Positions 34,801 through 43,738 of a DNA stretch of 64,000 nucleotides are shown here, in pieces; positions within the stretch are counted from its first letter, which is position 1, and every line of letters starts with the position of its first letter. Source of the DNA: Rhizobiaceae bacterium. GTDB taxonomy: Bacteria > Pseudomonadota > Alphaproteobacteria > Rhizobiales > Rhizobiaceae. A program made the position numbers and the translations under genes. The stretch is taken from positions 62,001 through 126,000 of the forward strand of contig JAHBYV010000003.1 in the NCBI GenBank assembly GCA_019635795.1, written 5' to 3'. The notes below the pieces were generated by a model that saw nothing but the letters and a program-made list of their open reading frames with translations, had not been told where the DNA came from and searched no databases.

Positions 34801-36405
34801 ATGAGAGTGATTTCGACAACCAGACGTGAATTGCTGCAAGGCGCAGCGTTGGCCGCAGTAACAAGCATTGTTCCGCGATTTGCTTTGGCGCAAAGCGCGC
34901 CCCGACGACTGATCGTCGCGGCTGATTCCGAGCCGCGAAACATGAACCCGGCAATGGTTGCCTCGAACGGCGTTTTCTTTGTTGCAAGCAAGATCGTCGA
35001 GCCTTTGGCAGAGGCGTCTTTCGATGGAACAAACGGGCTGGAGCCTCGCCTCGCCGTGAGCTGGACCGGCTCGGACGATGGCCTGAGCGTGACTTTCAAA
35101 TTGCGTGATGGCGTTAAATGGCATGATGGCAAGCCCTTCACATCCGCAGACGTTGCTTTCTCGGCCATCGAGATATGGAAGCCGCTTCAGAATCTGGGAC
35201 GCATCGTGTTCAAGGATCTGGAAGCGGTGGAAACGCCAGACAATCTGACCGCAGTTTTCCGTTTTTCACGGCCAACGCCTTTCCAGCTGGTGCGCAATGC
35301 CCTGCCCGCGCTCACCAGCGTCGTTCCCAGGCACATCTACGAGGGCACCGACATTGCCGCCAATCCGGCCAATACCGCTCCCGTTGGCACTGGCCCGTTC
35401 CGGTTTGGAGAGCACAAGCCCGGCGAGTATTACAAGCTGGTTCGCAACGAAGACTACTGGCACAAAGACCAGCCCAAGCTGGACGAGATACTCTACCGCG
35501 TTCTTCCTGACCGCGCAGCGGCAGCGAACGCTATCGAGGCAGACGAGATTCAGCTTGCGGCTTTCTCTGCCGTGCCTCTGGCCGATCTCGAACGCATCTC
35601 GAAGATAGAAGGCATCGCGGTTGTAACTACCGGTTACGAAGCGCTGACATACCAACTCATCGTCGAGATAAATCATCGCCGCAAGGAACTGGCGGATCTC
35701 AAGGTGAGACGAGCCATCGCCCACGCGATCGACCGGGATTATGTCGTCCGCACGATTTTCCTCGGCCACGCCACGGCATCAACTGGCCCGGTTCCGCGCA
35801 ACGACACGCAGTTTTATACCGGCGATGTGCCTTCCTATCCGTATGACGTTGCCAAGGCCAATGCCTTGCTGGATGAAGCTGGCTATCGTCGCGATACAAA
35901 TGGCCGTCGTTTCACGCTGAAACTTCTGCCGGCACCCTATTTCAACGAAACCAGACAATTTGGCGATTATCTGCGTCAGGCGCTGGCAGAGATTGGCATT
36001 GATGCGCAACTCGTCTCCAATGACGCTGCCGCTCACCAGAAGGCTGTCTACACCGATCACGAGTTCGATCTGGCTATCGCCCCGCCCGTGTTCCGCGGCG
36101 ATCCGGCGATTTCCACCACGATTCTGGCCCGCAGCGGCACGCCCGATGGCGTTCCATTCTCCAATCAGGGCGGCTATGTGAATTCCGAACTGGACAACCT
36201 GATCGACCGGGCAGCCGTCACGCTGGACGAGCAGGCGCGCATTGCTCTCTATCAGGAGTTTCAGCGTAAGGTCGTGGATGACCTGCCATTTATCAATGTG
36301 GTCGAATGGAATTTCATCACGGTTAGCCGCTGGTCGGTCAAGAACGTATCGAACAATCCCCGTTGGGCAGTTTCCAACTGGGCCGATACCGCGATCGAAC
36401 CCTGA
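34801..36405 (+). CDS. ABC transporter substrate-binding protein, family 5 (peptide/nickel type)
   Basis: A 534-residue periplasmic binding protein. The N-terminus TTRRELLQGAALAAVTS is a twin-arginine-like signal ending near ALA|QSA. The mature part shows the family-5 pattern: GLEPRLAVSWTGSDDGLSVTFKLRDGVKWHDGKPFTSADV (about 78-120), and LKVRRAIAHAIDRDYVV near residue 300. It captures a small peptide, opine, amide or similar molecule. It is first in a five-gene importer followed by an ATC-hydrolase-like enzyme, which hints at a thiazoline or related N/S compound. Confidence 0.87.
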   Translation: MRVISTTRRELLQGAALAAVTSIVPRFALAQSAPRRLIVAADSEPRNMNPAMVASNGVFFVASKIVEPLAEASFDGTNGLEPRLAVSWTGSDDGLSVTFKLRDGVKWHDGKPFTSADVAFSAIEIWKPLQNLGRIVFKDLEAVETPDNLTAVFRFSRPTPFQLVRNALPALTSVVPRHIYEGTDIAANPANTAPVGTGPFRFGEHKPGEYYKLVRNEDYWHKDQPKLDEILYRVLPDRAAAANAIEADEIQLAAFSAVPLADLERISKIEGIAVVTTGYEALTYQLIVEINHRRKELADLKVRRAIAHAIDRDYVVRTIFLGHATASTGPVPRNDTQFYTGDVPSYPYDVAKANALLDEAGYRRDTNGRRFTLKLLPAPYFNETRQFGDYLRQALAEIGIDAQLVSNDAAAHQKAVYTDHEFDLAIAPPVFRGDPAISTTILARSGTPDGVPFSNQGGYVNSELDNLIDRAAVTLDEQARIALYQEFQRKVVDDLPFINVVEWNFITVSRWSVKNVSNNPRWAVSNWADTAIEP

Positions 36406-36430
36406 TGCGGCGAGGCCGAACCGCCCGCTG

Positions 36431-37414
36431 ATGAATCGCGCCCTTCGCCTGATCGGTCGCAGGCTGCTTGGAGCCATACCGGTTCTGGCAATCGTCATTG
36501 TCGGAACCTTCCTGCTGCTGGAACTCGCACCGGGTGACGCGGTGGATGCCTACATCGCTTCCACCGGCGGGGATGCGGCCATGATTTCGGCCCTGCGCGA
36601 GTCGTGGGGGCTGAACCAGTCAGCATCCGCCCGCTTCTGGCTCTTTGTTTCACGGTTGGCACAAGGGGACCTTGGTTGGTCCGTCAGCTTTTCTCGGCCC
36701 GTGCTTGATGTCATTCTCGAACGCCTGCCGCGAACCCTTTTGCTTATGGGATCGGCCACCGCGCTTTCTTTCGCGCTTGGTTCACTGTTCGGGGTTATGG
36801 CTGGAGCGCGGCCCGGCAGCCTCAGAGACCGATTCCTGTCTGTGACCTCTCTAGCGCTTTATGCCATGCCAAGTTTCTGGCTGGGTTTGGTCCTGAGTGT
36901 CATCTTCGCTGTCAATCTGCGCTGGTTCCCTCTCTCAGGCTTTGAAACCATAGCATCAAACAGGGTCGGGCTGGACAGGGCGAGCGACATTGCGATTCAT
37001 CTCGCCCTGCCCGTCATTGCGCTCGGCCTCGTCTACATGGCGCTTTACATGCGCGTCATGCGTGCGGGCATGGCTGAAGTCTGGCGGGAGGATTTCGTGC
37101 GAGCGCTGATTGCGCGTGGCTTTTCCCATGGTCGCATTGTGCGGCACATTGCGAGAAATGCGCTCTTGCCACTTACCACCATGCTTGGGGTGCAAGCAGC
37201 GGTCATGCTTGGTGGATCGGTGGTAATCGAAAGCGTTTTCGCCATTCCCGGCCTCGGTCGGCTGACACAGGAAGCAGTCGCCGGTCGCGACACTCCGCTC
37301 CTGCTCGGGATCATTCTGGTCAGCGCTCTTTTCGTGGTTGCCGTCAACCTTGTCATCGACCTCGTCTATGCATGGCTTGACCCGCGCATTGGCGCCAGCG
37401 GGGAAACGCTATGA
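36431..37414 (+). CDS. ABC transporter permease, DppB type
   Basis: A 327-residue membrane protein with six hydrophobic segments. It starts MNRALRLIGRRLLGAIPVLAIVIVG and carries the EAA-loop signature EDFVRALIARGFSHGRIVRHIARNA near residue 222. The start is ATG 36431, 25 bases after the binding-protein stop; the longer frame overlaps that gene. It overlaps the next permease by 4 bases. It pairs with the DppC-like subunit to form the channel. Confidence 0.88.
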   Translation: MNRALRLIGRRLLGAIPVLAIVIVGTFLLLELAPGDAVDAYIASTGGDAAMISALRESWGLNQSASARFWLFVSRLAQGDLGWSVSFSRPVLDVILERLPRTLLLMGSATALSFALGSLFGVMAGARPGSLRDRFLSVTSLALYAMPSFWLGLVLSVIFAVNLRWFPLSGFETIASNRVGLDRASDIAIHLALPVIALGLVYMALYMRVMRAGMAEVWREDFVRALIARGFSHGRIVRHIARNALLPLTTMLGVQAAVMLGGSVVIESVFAIPGLGRLTQEAVAGRDTPLLLGIILVSALFVVAVNLVIDLVYAWLDPRIGASGETL

Positions 37415-38241
37415 CCGGCGTGAAGCGCTTCCTGTCAACCGGCGAAACACGCGCGGGCCTTGCCCTGCTCCTGCCATTGCTGGCCTTTGCTCTACTTGCT
37501 CCGGCAATGTTTCCCGGAGACCCGATGGCAATCGTCGGCGAACCGCTACTGCGCCCGTTCCAGAACAGCGCTTTCCCGCTCGGTACGGATCGGCTCGGTC
37601 GCGATGTATTGGCAGGGCTGGCGCATGGGGCCCGCACCTCTCTCCTTGTCGGTCTGGCCGCAGCCCTTTCCGCGCTCTGTGTCGGTGCCGTTATCGGCAC
37701 GATCGCAGGTTTCGGCGGCAGGTTGCTGGATGAAACGCTTATGCGCCTGACAGAAGCGTTCCAGACGGTCCCCGCCTTTCTTCTTGCCCTCGCTTTTGTA
37801 AGCGTCATCGGCCCCTCGCTCTCGTCGGTCGTTCTTGCAATCGCTCTTGGCGCGTGGCCCGCGCCTGCCCGTGTTGCACGTGCCGAAGTGCTCTCCATTC
37901 GGGAAAAGGATTACGTTGCCGCAGCGCGCGTGGTTGGAAAGCGGCCTGCCCAGATTGCATTCATCGAAATACTTCCCAATGCTCTTCCGCCGGTTCTCGC
38001 GCTCTCGTCGGTCATTGTGGCGAGCGCGATTCTGATCGAGGCGGCGCTCTCTTTCCTTGGCCTTGGTGATCCCAATCGCGTCACCTGGGGCGGCATGATT
38101 GCGGAAGGACGCACGGTGCTTCGCAGCGCCTCATACCTCTCCATAATACCCGGCGTCGCGCTGGTTATCACGGTTCTGGCCATCTATCTGCTCGGAGAAG
38201 GCGCGGCAAAGGCACGGCTGGCGAAACGGAGCTACGTTTGA
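37411..38241 (+). CDS. ABC transporter permease, DppC type
   Basis: A 276-residue membrane protein. GTDRLGRDVLAGLAHGARTSLLVG near residue 58 is the DppC signature, and REKDYVAAARVVGKRPAQIAFIEILPNAL near residue 168 is the EAA loop that contacts the ATPases. The TGA overlaps the ATG of the next gene by one base (TGATG). Confidence 0.88.
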   Translation: MTGVKRFLSTGETRAGLALLLPLLAFALLAPAMFPGDPMAIVGEPLLRPFQNSAFPLGTDRLGRDVLAGLAHGARTSLLVGLAAALSALCVGAVIGTIAGFGGRLLDETLMRLTEAFQTVPAFLLALAFVSVIGPSLSSVVLAIALGAWPAPARVARAEVLSIREKDYVAAARVVGKRPAQIAFIEILPNALPPVLALSSVIVASAILIEAALSFLGLGDPNRVTWGGMIAEGRTVLRSASYLSIIPGVALVITVLAIYLLGEGAAKARLAKRSYV

Positions 38242-39029
38242 TGGCGCTGCTCAATATCGAAAACCTGACTGTGAGCTATAACGGTAAGCGGAATGCAATC
38301 GAGAACGCGACACTGAGCATTTCGCCCGGCGAGCGCGTCGGGCTGATCGGTGAAAGCGGGTCCGGCAAGAGCACGCTGGCGCTGGCGACGGCACGCCTGC
38401 TGCCCGCCACGGCAACGCAGTCTGGCACAATCAATTGGCTTGGCGGGCAAGCAGCTCCGCGCAACGGGCTTGATATAGGCTACGTATTTCAGGACCCCGC
38501 AGGCAGCCTCGACCCCGTGCAGCGGGTTGGCGATCAAATCGCAGAAGCTGTGTCCGTACTACGCGGCAAGACCAGATCGGAATCCCGGGCAATTGCCCTC
38601 GACCTGATCGAGCGTGTGGGCTTTTCAGAAACGGAGCAAATCGCCCGTCGTTATCCGCACCAGCTATCGGGCGGGCAAAAGCAGCGCATTGCGATAGCCT
38701 GTGCGCTTGCCGGGCAGCCACGCCTGTTGATTGCTGATGAAGCGACCAGCGCGCTCGACACAATTGTTCAGGCTGGCATTGTGAGGTTGTTGAATGAACT
38801 CGTTTCGCGGCAAGGCGTCGCCCTGCTCTTCATCACGCATGATCTTGCGCTAGCCAGTACACTGGGCGACCGGCTCATCGTTTTGCGTGGCGGAAGAATC
38901 GTCGAAAATGGCACGCCACTGCAGATCATAACCGAGCCGAAGCACCCTTATGTGGCGGAACTCGTCGCTTCGCACCTTTCGACTGAAATGCCTCCATTGA
39001 TGGAAACCTACGTTGGAGGCGATTCGTAG
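38241..39029 (+). CDS. ABC transporter ATPase, DppD type
   Basis: A 262-residue ATPase with Walker A GESGSGKST (about residues 37-45), signature LSGGQKQRI, Walker B LLIADEATSALD and H-loop ITHDLAL. A C-terminal HPYVAELVASHL matches the oligopeptide ATPase tail, though the Cys-rich Fe-S extension seen in many DppD proteins is missing. ATG 38241 overlaps the preceding stop. Confidence 0.87.
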   Translation: MALLNIENLTVSYNGKRNAIENATLSISPGERVGLIGESGSGKSTLALATARLLPATATQSGTINWLGGQAAPRNGLDIGYVFQDPAGSLDPVQRVGDQIAEAVSVLRGKTRSESRAIALDLIERVGFSETEQIARRYPHQLSGGQKQRIAIACALAGQPRLLIADEATSALDTIVQAGIVRLLNELVSRQGVALLFITHDLALASTLGDRLIVLRGGRIVENGTPLQIITEPKHPYVAELVASHLSTEMPPLMETYVGGDS

Positions 39030-39799
39030 TGGTCGCTGTTTTGTCGGTTAAGGGCCTCTGCAAGTCTTTTGCCAATGTGCGAGCGGTGGATGACGTGTCA
39101 TTCGATCTGCCAGCGGGCGAAACGCTGGCACTTGCCGGTCCTTCAGGCAGCGGAAAATCAACAATTGCGAGATTGGTTGTCCGGCTGCTCGAACCGGATG
39201 CGGGACAGATCGCATTTATGGGCAAGGACATAAGCCGCCTGTCCGGTGAACCGCTTCGCGTCTTGCGCCGACAGTTTCAGATGGTCTTTCAGGACACGAA
39301 TTCTTCGTTCAATCCGCGCGCAACAGTCGGTTCTGCACTTCTCGACCCACTCAATGCTTTTGCTATCGGAAATGCGCGCGCGCGTCCCGAAGAAGCGCGG
39401 CATCTGCTGGAACGTGTCGGCCTTGATGCAGACCTGTTTGATCGTCCTATCCACGAGCTTTCAGGCGGACAAAGGCAGCGTGTGGGCATTGCCCGCGCTA
39501 TCGCCAGCCGTCCTGCCCTGATCGTACTTGATGAAGCGCTTTCAGCCATTGATGCGTCTATACGGATCGACCTGTTGAAGCTTCTGATTGACCTGCAGCG
39601 TGAACACACAATTTCCTATCTGTTCATTGCGCACGACCTTGGTATGATCAACGCAATTGCCCATCGCATTGCGATCCTCGACGGTGGCCGTATCGTAGAA
39701 CAAGGGCCAACACACCAGATTATCCAGAATCCGAAATCGGAAACCGGCAGGCAACTTCTGGGCGCTGCCGCGCGTTTGCCGGCAAGGAGTTCTTCATGA
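39029..39799 (+). CDS. ABC transporter ATPase, DppF type
   Basis: A 256-residue ATPase with Walker A GPSGSGKST, FQDTNSSFNPRATVGSALLDPL (Q-loop region typical of DppF/OppF), signature LSGGQRQRV and Walker B LIVLDEALSAID. The GTG start overlaps the upstream stop by one base. Its end overlaps the ATG of the ATC-hydrolase-like gene by 4 bases, so all six genes are coupled. Confidence 0.87.
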   Translation: MVAVLSVKGLCKSFANVRAVDDVSFDLPAGETLALAGPSGSGKSTIARLVVRLLEPDAGQIAFMGKDISRLSGEPLRVLRRQFQMVFQDTNSSFNPRATVGSALLDPLNAFAIGNARARPEEARHLLERVGLDADLFDRPIHELSGGQRQRVGIARAIASRPALIVLDEALSAIDASIRIDLLKLLIDLQREHTISYLFIAHDLGMINAIAHRIAILDGGRIVEQGPTHQIIQNPKSETGRQLLGAAARLPARSSS

Positions 39800-40299
39800 C
39801 AGACAAGACCCCACGGATTCAGCGACTGAGAGCAGAACTGGAAGCAGCGTTTGCAAATCGCGGCGACCTGTACCGGCTGGTTCTGGATCAGCTTGAGGAG
39901 GCGCTGGATGCAGAGCAGGCAGAATCAATTCTTGCATCCGCAATTGAAATGCGGGGTCGCGAGGTTGCCCGCACCGCTTTTGCCCGGTTCGGTGCCGAAG
40001 ACGCGCTTGCAATAGGCGAAGCGTTTCTCGATGTAAGCCCGGATGAGGGCCAGATGTACCCTGCGGACGTTACCCGATATGACAACGGCATAGAGTTCAA
40101 GGTTCGGCGCTGTCCTTTGAAGGATTCATGGGTAAATGCGGGACTGAGCGAGGAGCGGATTGCGACTCTGTGCCGAATCGCAGGGGCATTTGATCGGGGT
40201 CTTTTTGAAGAAACCGGCGTGAGATTTGAGAACTGGACCTGGCAGCCGGGCGATGGTCCGGGATGCTGCCGCATTCGATTGCTCGACAACCCCGCCTGA
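39796..40299 (+). CDS. L-2-amino-thiazoline-4-carboxylic acid (ATC) hydrolase-family protein
   Basis: A 167-residue protein resembling the ATC-hydrolase family: an alpha-helical N-terminal half, then a compact C-terminal part with YDNGIEFKVRRCPLKDSW (Cys106), ATLCRIAGAFDRGLF (Cys126) and GPGCCRIRL (Cys157/158). The characterised Pseudomonas enzyme opens the thiazoline ring of ATC on the way to L-cysteine. Translational coupling to the ABC importer suggests that the imported compound is its substrate. The family call rests on motif recall and is moderate. Confidence 0.6.
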   Translation: MTDKTPRIQRLRAELEAAFANRGDLYRLVLDQLEEALDAEQAESILASAIEMRGREVARTAFARFGAEDALAIGEAFLDVSPDEGQMYPADVTRYDNGIEFKVRRCPLKDSWVNAGLSEERIATLCRIAGAFDRGLFEETGVRFENWTWQPGDGPGCCRIRLLDNPA

Positions 40300-40318
40300 T
40301 TACTGATACCCACCCGAA

Positions 40319-41359
40319 ATGGCCCAGAAGAAAGCGCATGAAGTTGAGGGCTGGCTCGCCAGACCAGAATCGAACCGGAGCATCATCCTGCTTTACGGTC
40401 CTGACCACGGATTGGTTTCAGAACGCGCTGCCCGCTTCGTGAAATCGACCGGCCTGCCTCTCGACGATCCGTTCACCGTGGTGCGCCTCGATGCGAGCGA
40501 AGCGGATGAGCAGGGAAAGCTGCACGATGAAGCAAACACTGTCTCGATGTTTGCCGACAAGCGCCTGTTATGGGTGCGCAACGCGCAAGGCCAACGGGCC
40601 CTGGCGGAAGAGGTGAAGGCATTATGTGCCGAGCCGCCAGCAGAAACGATAATTGTCATTGAAGCTGGCGATTTGAAGAAGGGCGCCCCATTGCGTACGG
40701 CAGTGGAAGCTTCCGCCAGCGCCATGGCCCTGCCCTGCTATGCCGATGCTGAGCGCGACCTTGATATGTTGATCGATCAGACGCTAAACGCTTCCGGGCT
40801 GTCGATCTCTCTGGAGGCCCGCACGGCCTTGCGCCGAAATCTCGGCGGAGACCGGCTCGCAACGAGGGCCGAACTGGACAAGCTGGCGCTCTACGCGCAT
40901 GGCAAACAGCGGATCGAACTGTCAGATGTTCTGGATTTGACCGGCGATGTAGCCGAATTGTCTCTCGACGACGCAGTTGACGCCGTTCTCGACGGGCGTC
41001 TGGAAGCATTCGATATGCTTTTCCAGCGCTATACGCGCGCCGGATCAGCAGCATTTCTCATTGCAAATGCCATGATGCGGCAATTGCAGGCATTACGCGT
41101 TTTGCGCGCGGAACTGGACATAGGAAAGCGCAGCGCTACAGAAATCGTTGCCTCCGCACGACCACCTGTTTTCTTTTCCCGCAAACGCATAGTCGAAAAC
41201 GCTGTGAGAAAATGGTCCCTGCAGGCAATAGACCGAGCTTTGGAGCGACTTCATCACGCGGTTTTGGAAACGCGGCGGCGGCCTGACCTCGCAAACGCGG
41301 TCATAAGCCGCGCTTTAACCGCGATCGCTGCCGAATCCTCAAGATTTTCGAGAAATTAG
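40319..41359 (+). CDS. holA: DNA polymerase III delta subunit (clamp-loader wrench)
   Basis: A 346-residue HolA. GPDHGLVSERAARFVKST near residue 23 is the family's N-terminal region, followed by an AAA-like fold without a P-loop and a C-terminal helical collar (RPPVFFSRKRIVENAVRKWSLQAIDRALERL). It opens the beta clamp within the clamp loader. It starts 19 bases after the ATC-hydrolase-like gene, so may be co-transcribed from upstream. It converges on parB across a strong hairpin. Confidence 0.85.
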   Translation: MAQKKAHEVEGWLARPESNRSIILLYGPDHGLVSERAARFVKSTGLPLDDPFTVVRLDASEADEQGKLHDEANTVSMFADKRLLWVRNAQGQRALAEEVKALCAEPPAETIIVIEAGDLKKGAPLRTAVEASASAMALPCYADAERDLDMLIDQTLNASGLSISLEARTALRRNLGGDRLATRAELDKLALYAHGKQRIELSDVLDLTGDVAELSLDDAVDAVLDGRLEAFDMLFQRYTRAGSAAFLIANAMMRQLQALRVLRAELDIGKRSATEIVASARPPVFFSRKRIVENAVRKWSLQAIDRALERLHHAVLETRRRPDLANAVISRALTAIAAESSRFSRN

Positions 41360-41387
41360 CCGGCAAAATGAACGTATTTGCCGGCTA
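41357..41387. terminator. Terminator hairpin between convergent holA and parB
   Basis: TAGCCGGCAAA and TTTGCCGGCTA form an 11-bp stem with a 9-base loop. The left arm contains the holA stop codon. A T-rich stretch (TTGTTATTAATTTT) follows on the plus strand, so it can end holA transcription. Confidence 0.75.
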
Positions 41388-41393
41388 TTGTTA

Positions 41394-42275
41394 TTAATTT
41401 TGCAATCGCCTGCAAAGTGCGTCTAGCTGATCGAGCGTTTTGTAGAAAATGCGGACTTCACCGCCCTTTTCTTTATGATTGATCGAGACATTCAAACCGG
41501 AGATATCGGAGAGAAGTTTTTCCAATGCGCGTGTGTCGGGGTCTTTTTCTGGCGGCTGACGTTTCGCAGAAGGTGCCGAATCCCCTCGTTCCGAAGGCGG
41601 CATTTGAGCCAAAGCTTCCGCCTGGCGCACCGAAAGCCCCTCTTCCACAATGCGCTTGGCTAACCAGGCAGGGTCCTCAGCTGTTACGAGGGTACGCGCG
41701 TGGCCAGCCGACAGAACCCCATCCACCAGCATATCGCGTATGACAGGCGGAAGTTTCAGCAGTCGCAGTGTGTTTGCTACGTGGCTGCGGCTCTTGCCAA
41801 TAACCTGTCCGAGATCAGCCTGCGTGTATCCATGCTCGTCAATGAGTTGCTGATAACCGGCAGCCTCTTCAACAGGGTTCAAGTCAGAACGCTGCACGTT
41901 CTCGATAATTGCAAGCTCAAGCGCGGTCCGGTCATTCACCTCGCGCACAATCACCGGGATTGAGGTCAATCCCGCACGCTGCGCCGCGCGCCAACGGCGC
42001 TCACCGGCAATGATTTCGTAATGGCCGCTTTCAGCACCGGGACGAACGACGACGGGCTGGACGACCCCGTGTTCGCGAATCGACTGCGCCAGATCAACCA
42101 GATCATCCTCTCCAAACGTCCGTCGCGGATTGCGCGGGTTTGGAGAGATCAACTCTATTGGAACAGTTCCATCTGCCCGCATAGCAGGCGCAGCCGGCGC
42201 AACAGGCTTGTCCATCTCGCCAATGAGGGCGGCAAGTCCACGGCCCAGTCGCTTCTTTGTCGTATCATCGTTCAT
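41394..42275 (-). CDS. parB: Chromosome-partitioning protein ParB
   Basis: A 293-residue ParB/Spo0J. The CTP-binding N-terminal domain contains PNPRNPRRTF (about 46-55) and GERRWRAAQRAG (about 92-103). A helix-turn-helix domain follows (GYTQADLGQVIGKSRSHVANTLRLL), then a basic linker and a C-terminal dimerisation domain. It loads at parS and slides along DNA as a clamp, and with ParA segregates the origins. Five parS-like sites lie within 14 kb to the right. It follows parA by 25 bases. Confidence 0.93.
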   Translation of the reverse strand: MNDDTTKKRLGRGLAALIGEMDKPVAPAAPAMRADGTVPIELISPNPRNPRRTFGEDDLVDLAQSIREHGVVQPVVVRPGAESGHYEIIAGERRWRAAQRAGLTSIPVIVREVNDRTALELAIIENVQRSDLNPVEEAAGYQQLIDEHGYTQADLGQVIGKSRSHVANTLRLLKLPPVIRDMLVDGVLSAGHARTLVTAEDPAWLAKRIVEEGLSVRQAEALAQMPPSERGDSAPSAKRQPPEKDPDTRALEKLLSDISGLNVSINHKEKGGEVRIFYKTLDQLDALCRRLQN

Positions 42276-42300
42276 CTGATATTTCCTGTTCCGGCTATGC

Positions 42301-43107
42301 TTAAGCGGCTTTCAGACGCCGTTCGCGGCGAATGACCTCTGACGCGAGTTGCAGATATGCCTGACTTCCTGATGACTTCAGATCATACAGGATTGCTGGC
42401 TTCCCGTGAGACGGGGCCTCTGAAACGCGGACATTCCTCGGTATAACGGTCTGGTAAACAGCATCACCCATATTGGCGCGCACATCCTCAACCACTTGAT
42501 TCGCAAGGTTATTTCTACCGTCAAACATCGTCATGACGATGCCCTGGATAGAGAGCCCCGGATTTATCGACGCCCGAACCTGCTCAACTGTCTGCAAGAG
42601 CTGGCTGAGCCCTTCAAGTGCAAAGAACTCGCATTGCAGCGGTACAAGCACTGAATCTGCTGCTGCCATTGAATTGAGCGTCAAAAGATTGAGCGACGGC
42701 GGGCAATCTATAAGCACATATGTATATTCGCGAGCCGCAGCGCTGCTCAGCGCGTTCCGCAAGCGCAACACACGATCCGGAGCAGCCGAAATTTCCATTT
42801 CCAGACCCAAAAGGTCGAGGGTCGAAGGAACAATAGCGAGTCCGGGTACTGCCGTTTCAACAACAGCGTCACCAAGCGATGTTTCACCAGTCAAAACATC
42901 ATAGGAAGAGTGCTCACGGGACTGACGATCAATTCCAAGCCCTGTGCTGGCATTGCCCTGCGGGTCAATATCTACGATCAGAACTTTCTCGCCGATTGCA
43001 GCTAGCGCAGTCGCCAGATTGATCGCCGTTGTGGTTTTGCCAACGCCGCCTTTCTGGTTTGCTACGGTAATAATCCTGGGTCCGCCAATCATTTCATCAC
43101 CCGGCAT
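42301..43107 (-). CDS. parA: Chromosome-partitioning ATPase ParA
   Basis: A 268-residue Walker-type ATPase with the deviant Walker A KGGVGKTTTAINLA near residue 20, VLIVDIDPQGNASTGLG, and YVLIDCPPSLNLLTLNS. It moves ParB-bound origins by binding the nucleoid as an ATP dimer. The start at 43107 overlaps rsmG by 11 bases; the ATG at 43092 (MIGGPRIITV) is an equally good start and would remove most of the overlap. Confidence 0.93.
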   Translation of the reverse strand: MPGDEMIGGPRIITVANQKGGVGKTTTAINLATALAAIGEKVLIVDIDPQGNASTGLGIDRQSREHSSYDVLTGETSLGDAVVETAVPGLAIVPSTLDLLGLEMEISAAPDRVLRLRNALSSAAAREYTYVLIDCPPSLNLLTLNSMAAADSVLVPLQCEFFALEGLSQLLQTVEQVRASINPGLSIQGIVMTMFDGRNNLANQVVEDVRANMGDAVYQTVIPRNVRVSEAPSHGKPAILYDLKSSGSQAYLQLASEVIRRERRLKAA

Positions 43108-43738
43108 TTATGCGCGCCACGTCTGAGACTTCCAGAATAACGCTGTCAGCGTCAATCCGGCTCCGGTGTTCTATCAAATTGAACCGCCAGTTGGCAGTGC
43201 TTTCTTCTATTTCACGGTGGTAATCCCGGCCTTTATGAAAAATCCCCCGCGAACCGGATGTGAACCACGGCTCTGCAAGGGCAAGGAGTGTGGACAACGA
43301 AGCCAATGCTCTCGCAGTGATTATCCGTGGGGCAGGGGTGGTCGAAACGGCCTTTTCAATCCGCTCGGGCAATACTTTTGCAGGCAATTTCAGTGCTCCG
43401 ACAGCATTCTGCAGGAAACTTGCCTTTTTCCGGTTGCTTTCAACCAATCGAATTGAGCCACCGCTCTTCTGCTTCAGCAAGGTTGCCAAAACAAGTCCCG
43501 GAAATCCACCACCAGACCCAAGGTCCGCAAGATCCGCGGCTTCTCCTATCAAAGGCCAAAGCTGCGCACTGTCGAGAATGTGACGCTCCCACGATTGGCC
43601 GATAGTTGATGGCGCGACAAGATTTATTGATGCATTCCACCGGTGAAGCATTTCATCCAAGTGCAATAATGATTCAAATGTTTCACGTGAAACTTCTCCC
43701 GCAACAGTACGGAGAGAATCATAACTCCGTTGGGTCAA
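43097..43738 (-). CDS. rsmG: 16S rRNA m7G527 methyltransferase RsmG (GidB)
   Basis: A 213-residue SAM-dependent methyltransferase with [19 protein letters not shown] (SAM-binding loop near residue 70) and a [16 protein letters not shown] motif. It methylates G527 of 16S rRNA; loss gives low-level streptomycin resistance in several bacteria. The start overlaps the mnmG stop (ATGA). Its 5' coding part contains a near-perfect parS (43680-43695), read as EVSRETF. Confidence 0.92.
   Translation of the reverse strand: MTQRSYDSLRTVAGEVSRETFESLLHLDEMLHRWNASINLVAPSTIGQSWERHILDSAQLWPLIGEAADLADLGSGGGFPGLVLATLLKQKSGGSIRLVESNRKKASFLQNAVGALKLPAKVLPERIEKAVSTTPAPRIITARALASLSTLLALAEPWFTSGSRGIFHKGRDYHREIEESTANWRFNLIEHRSRIDADSVILEVSDVARINAG
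43680..43695. other. parS site inside rsmG
   Basis: TGTTTCACGTGAAACT matches the parS consensus TGTTTCACGTGAAACA at 15 of 16 positions. It is embedded in rsmG coding sequence, about 3.4 kb from parB's start codon-distal end and 8.4 kb from oriC. Confidence 0.88.
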
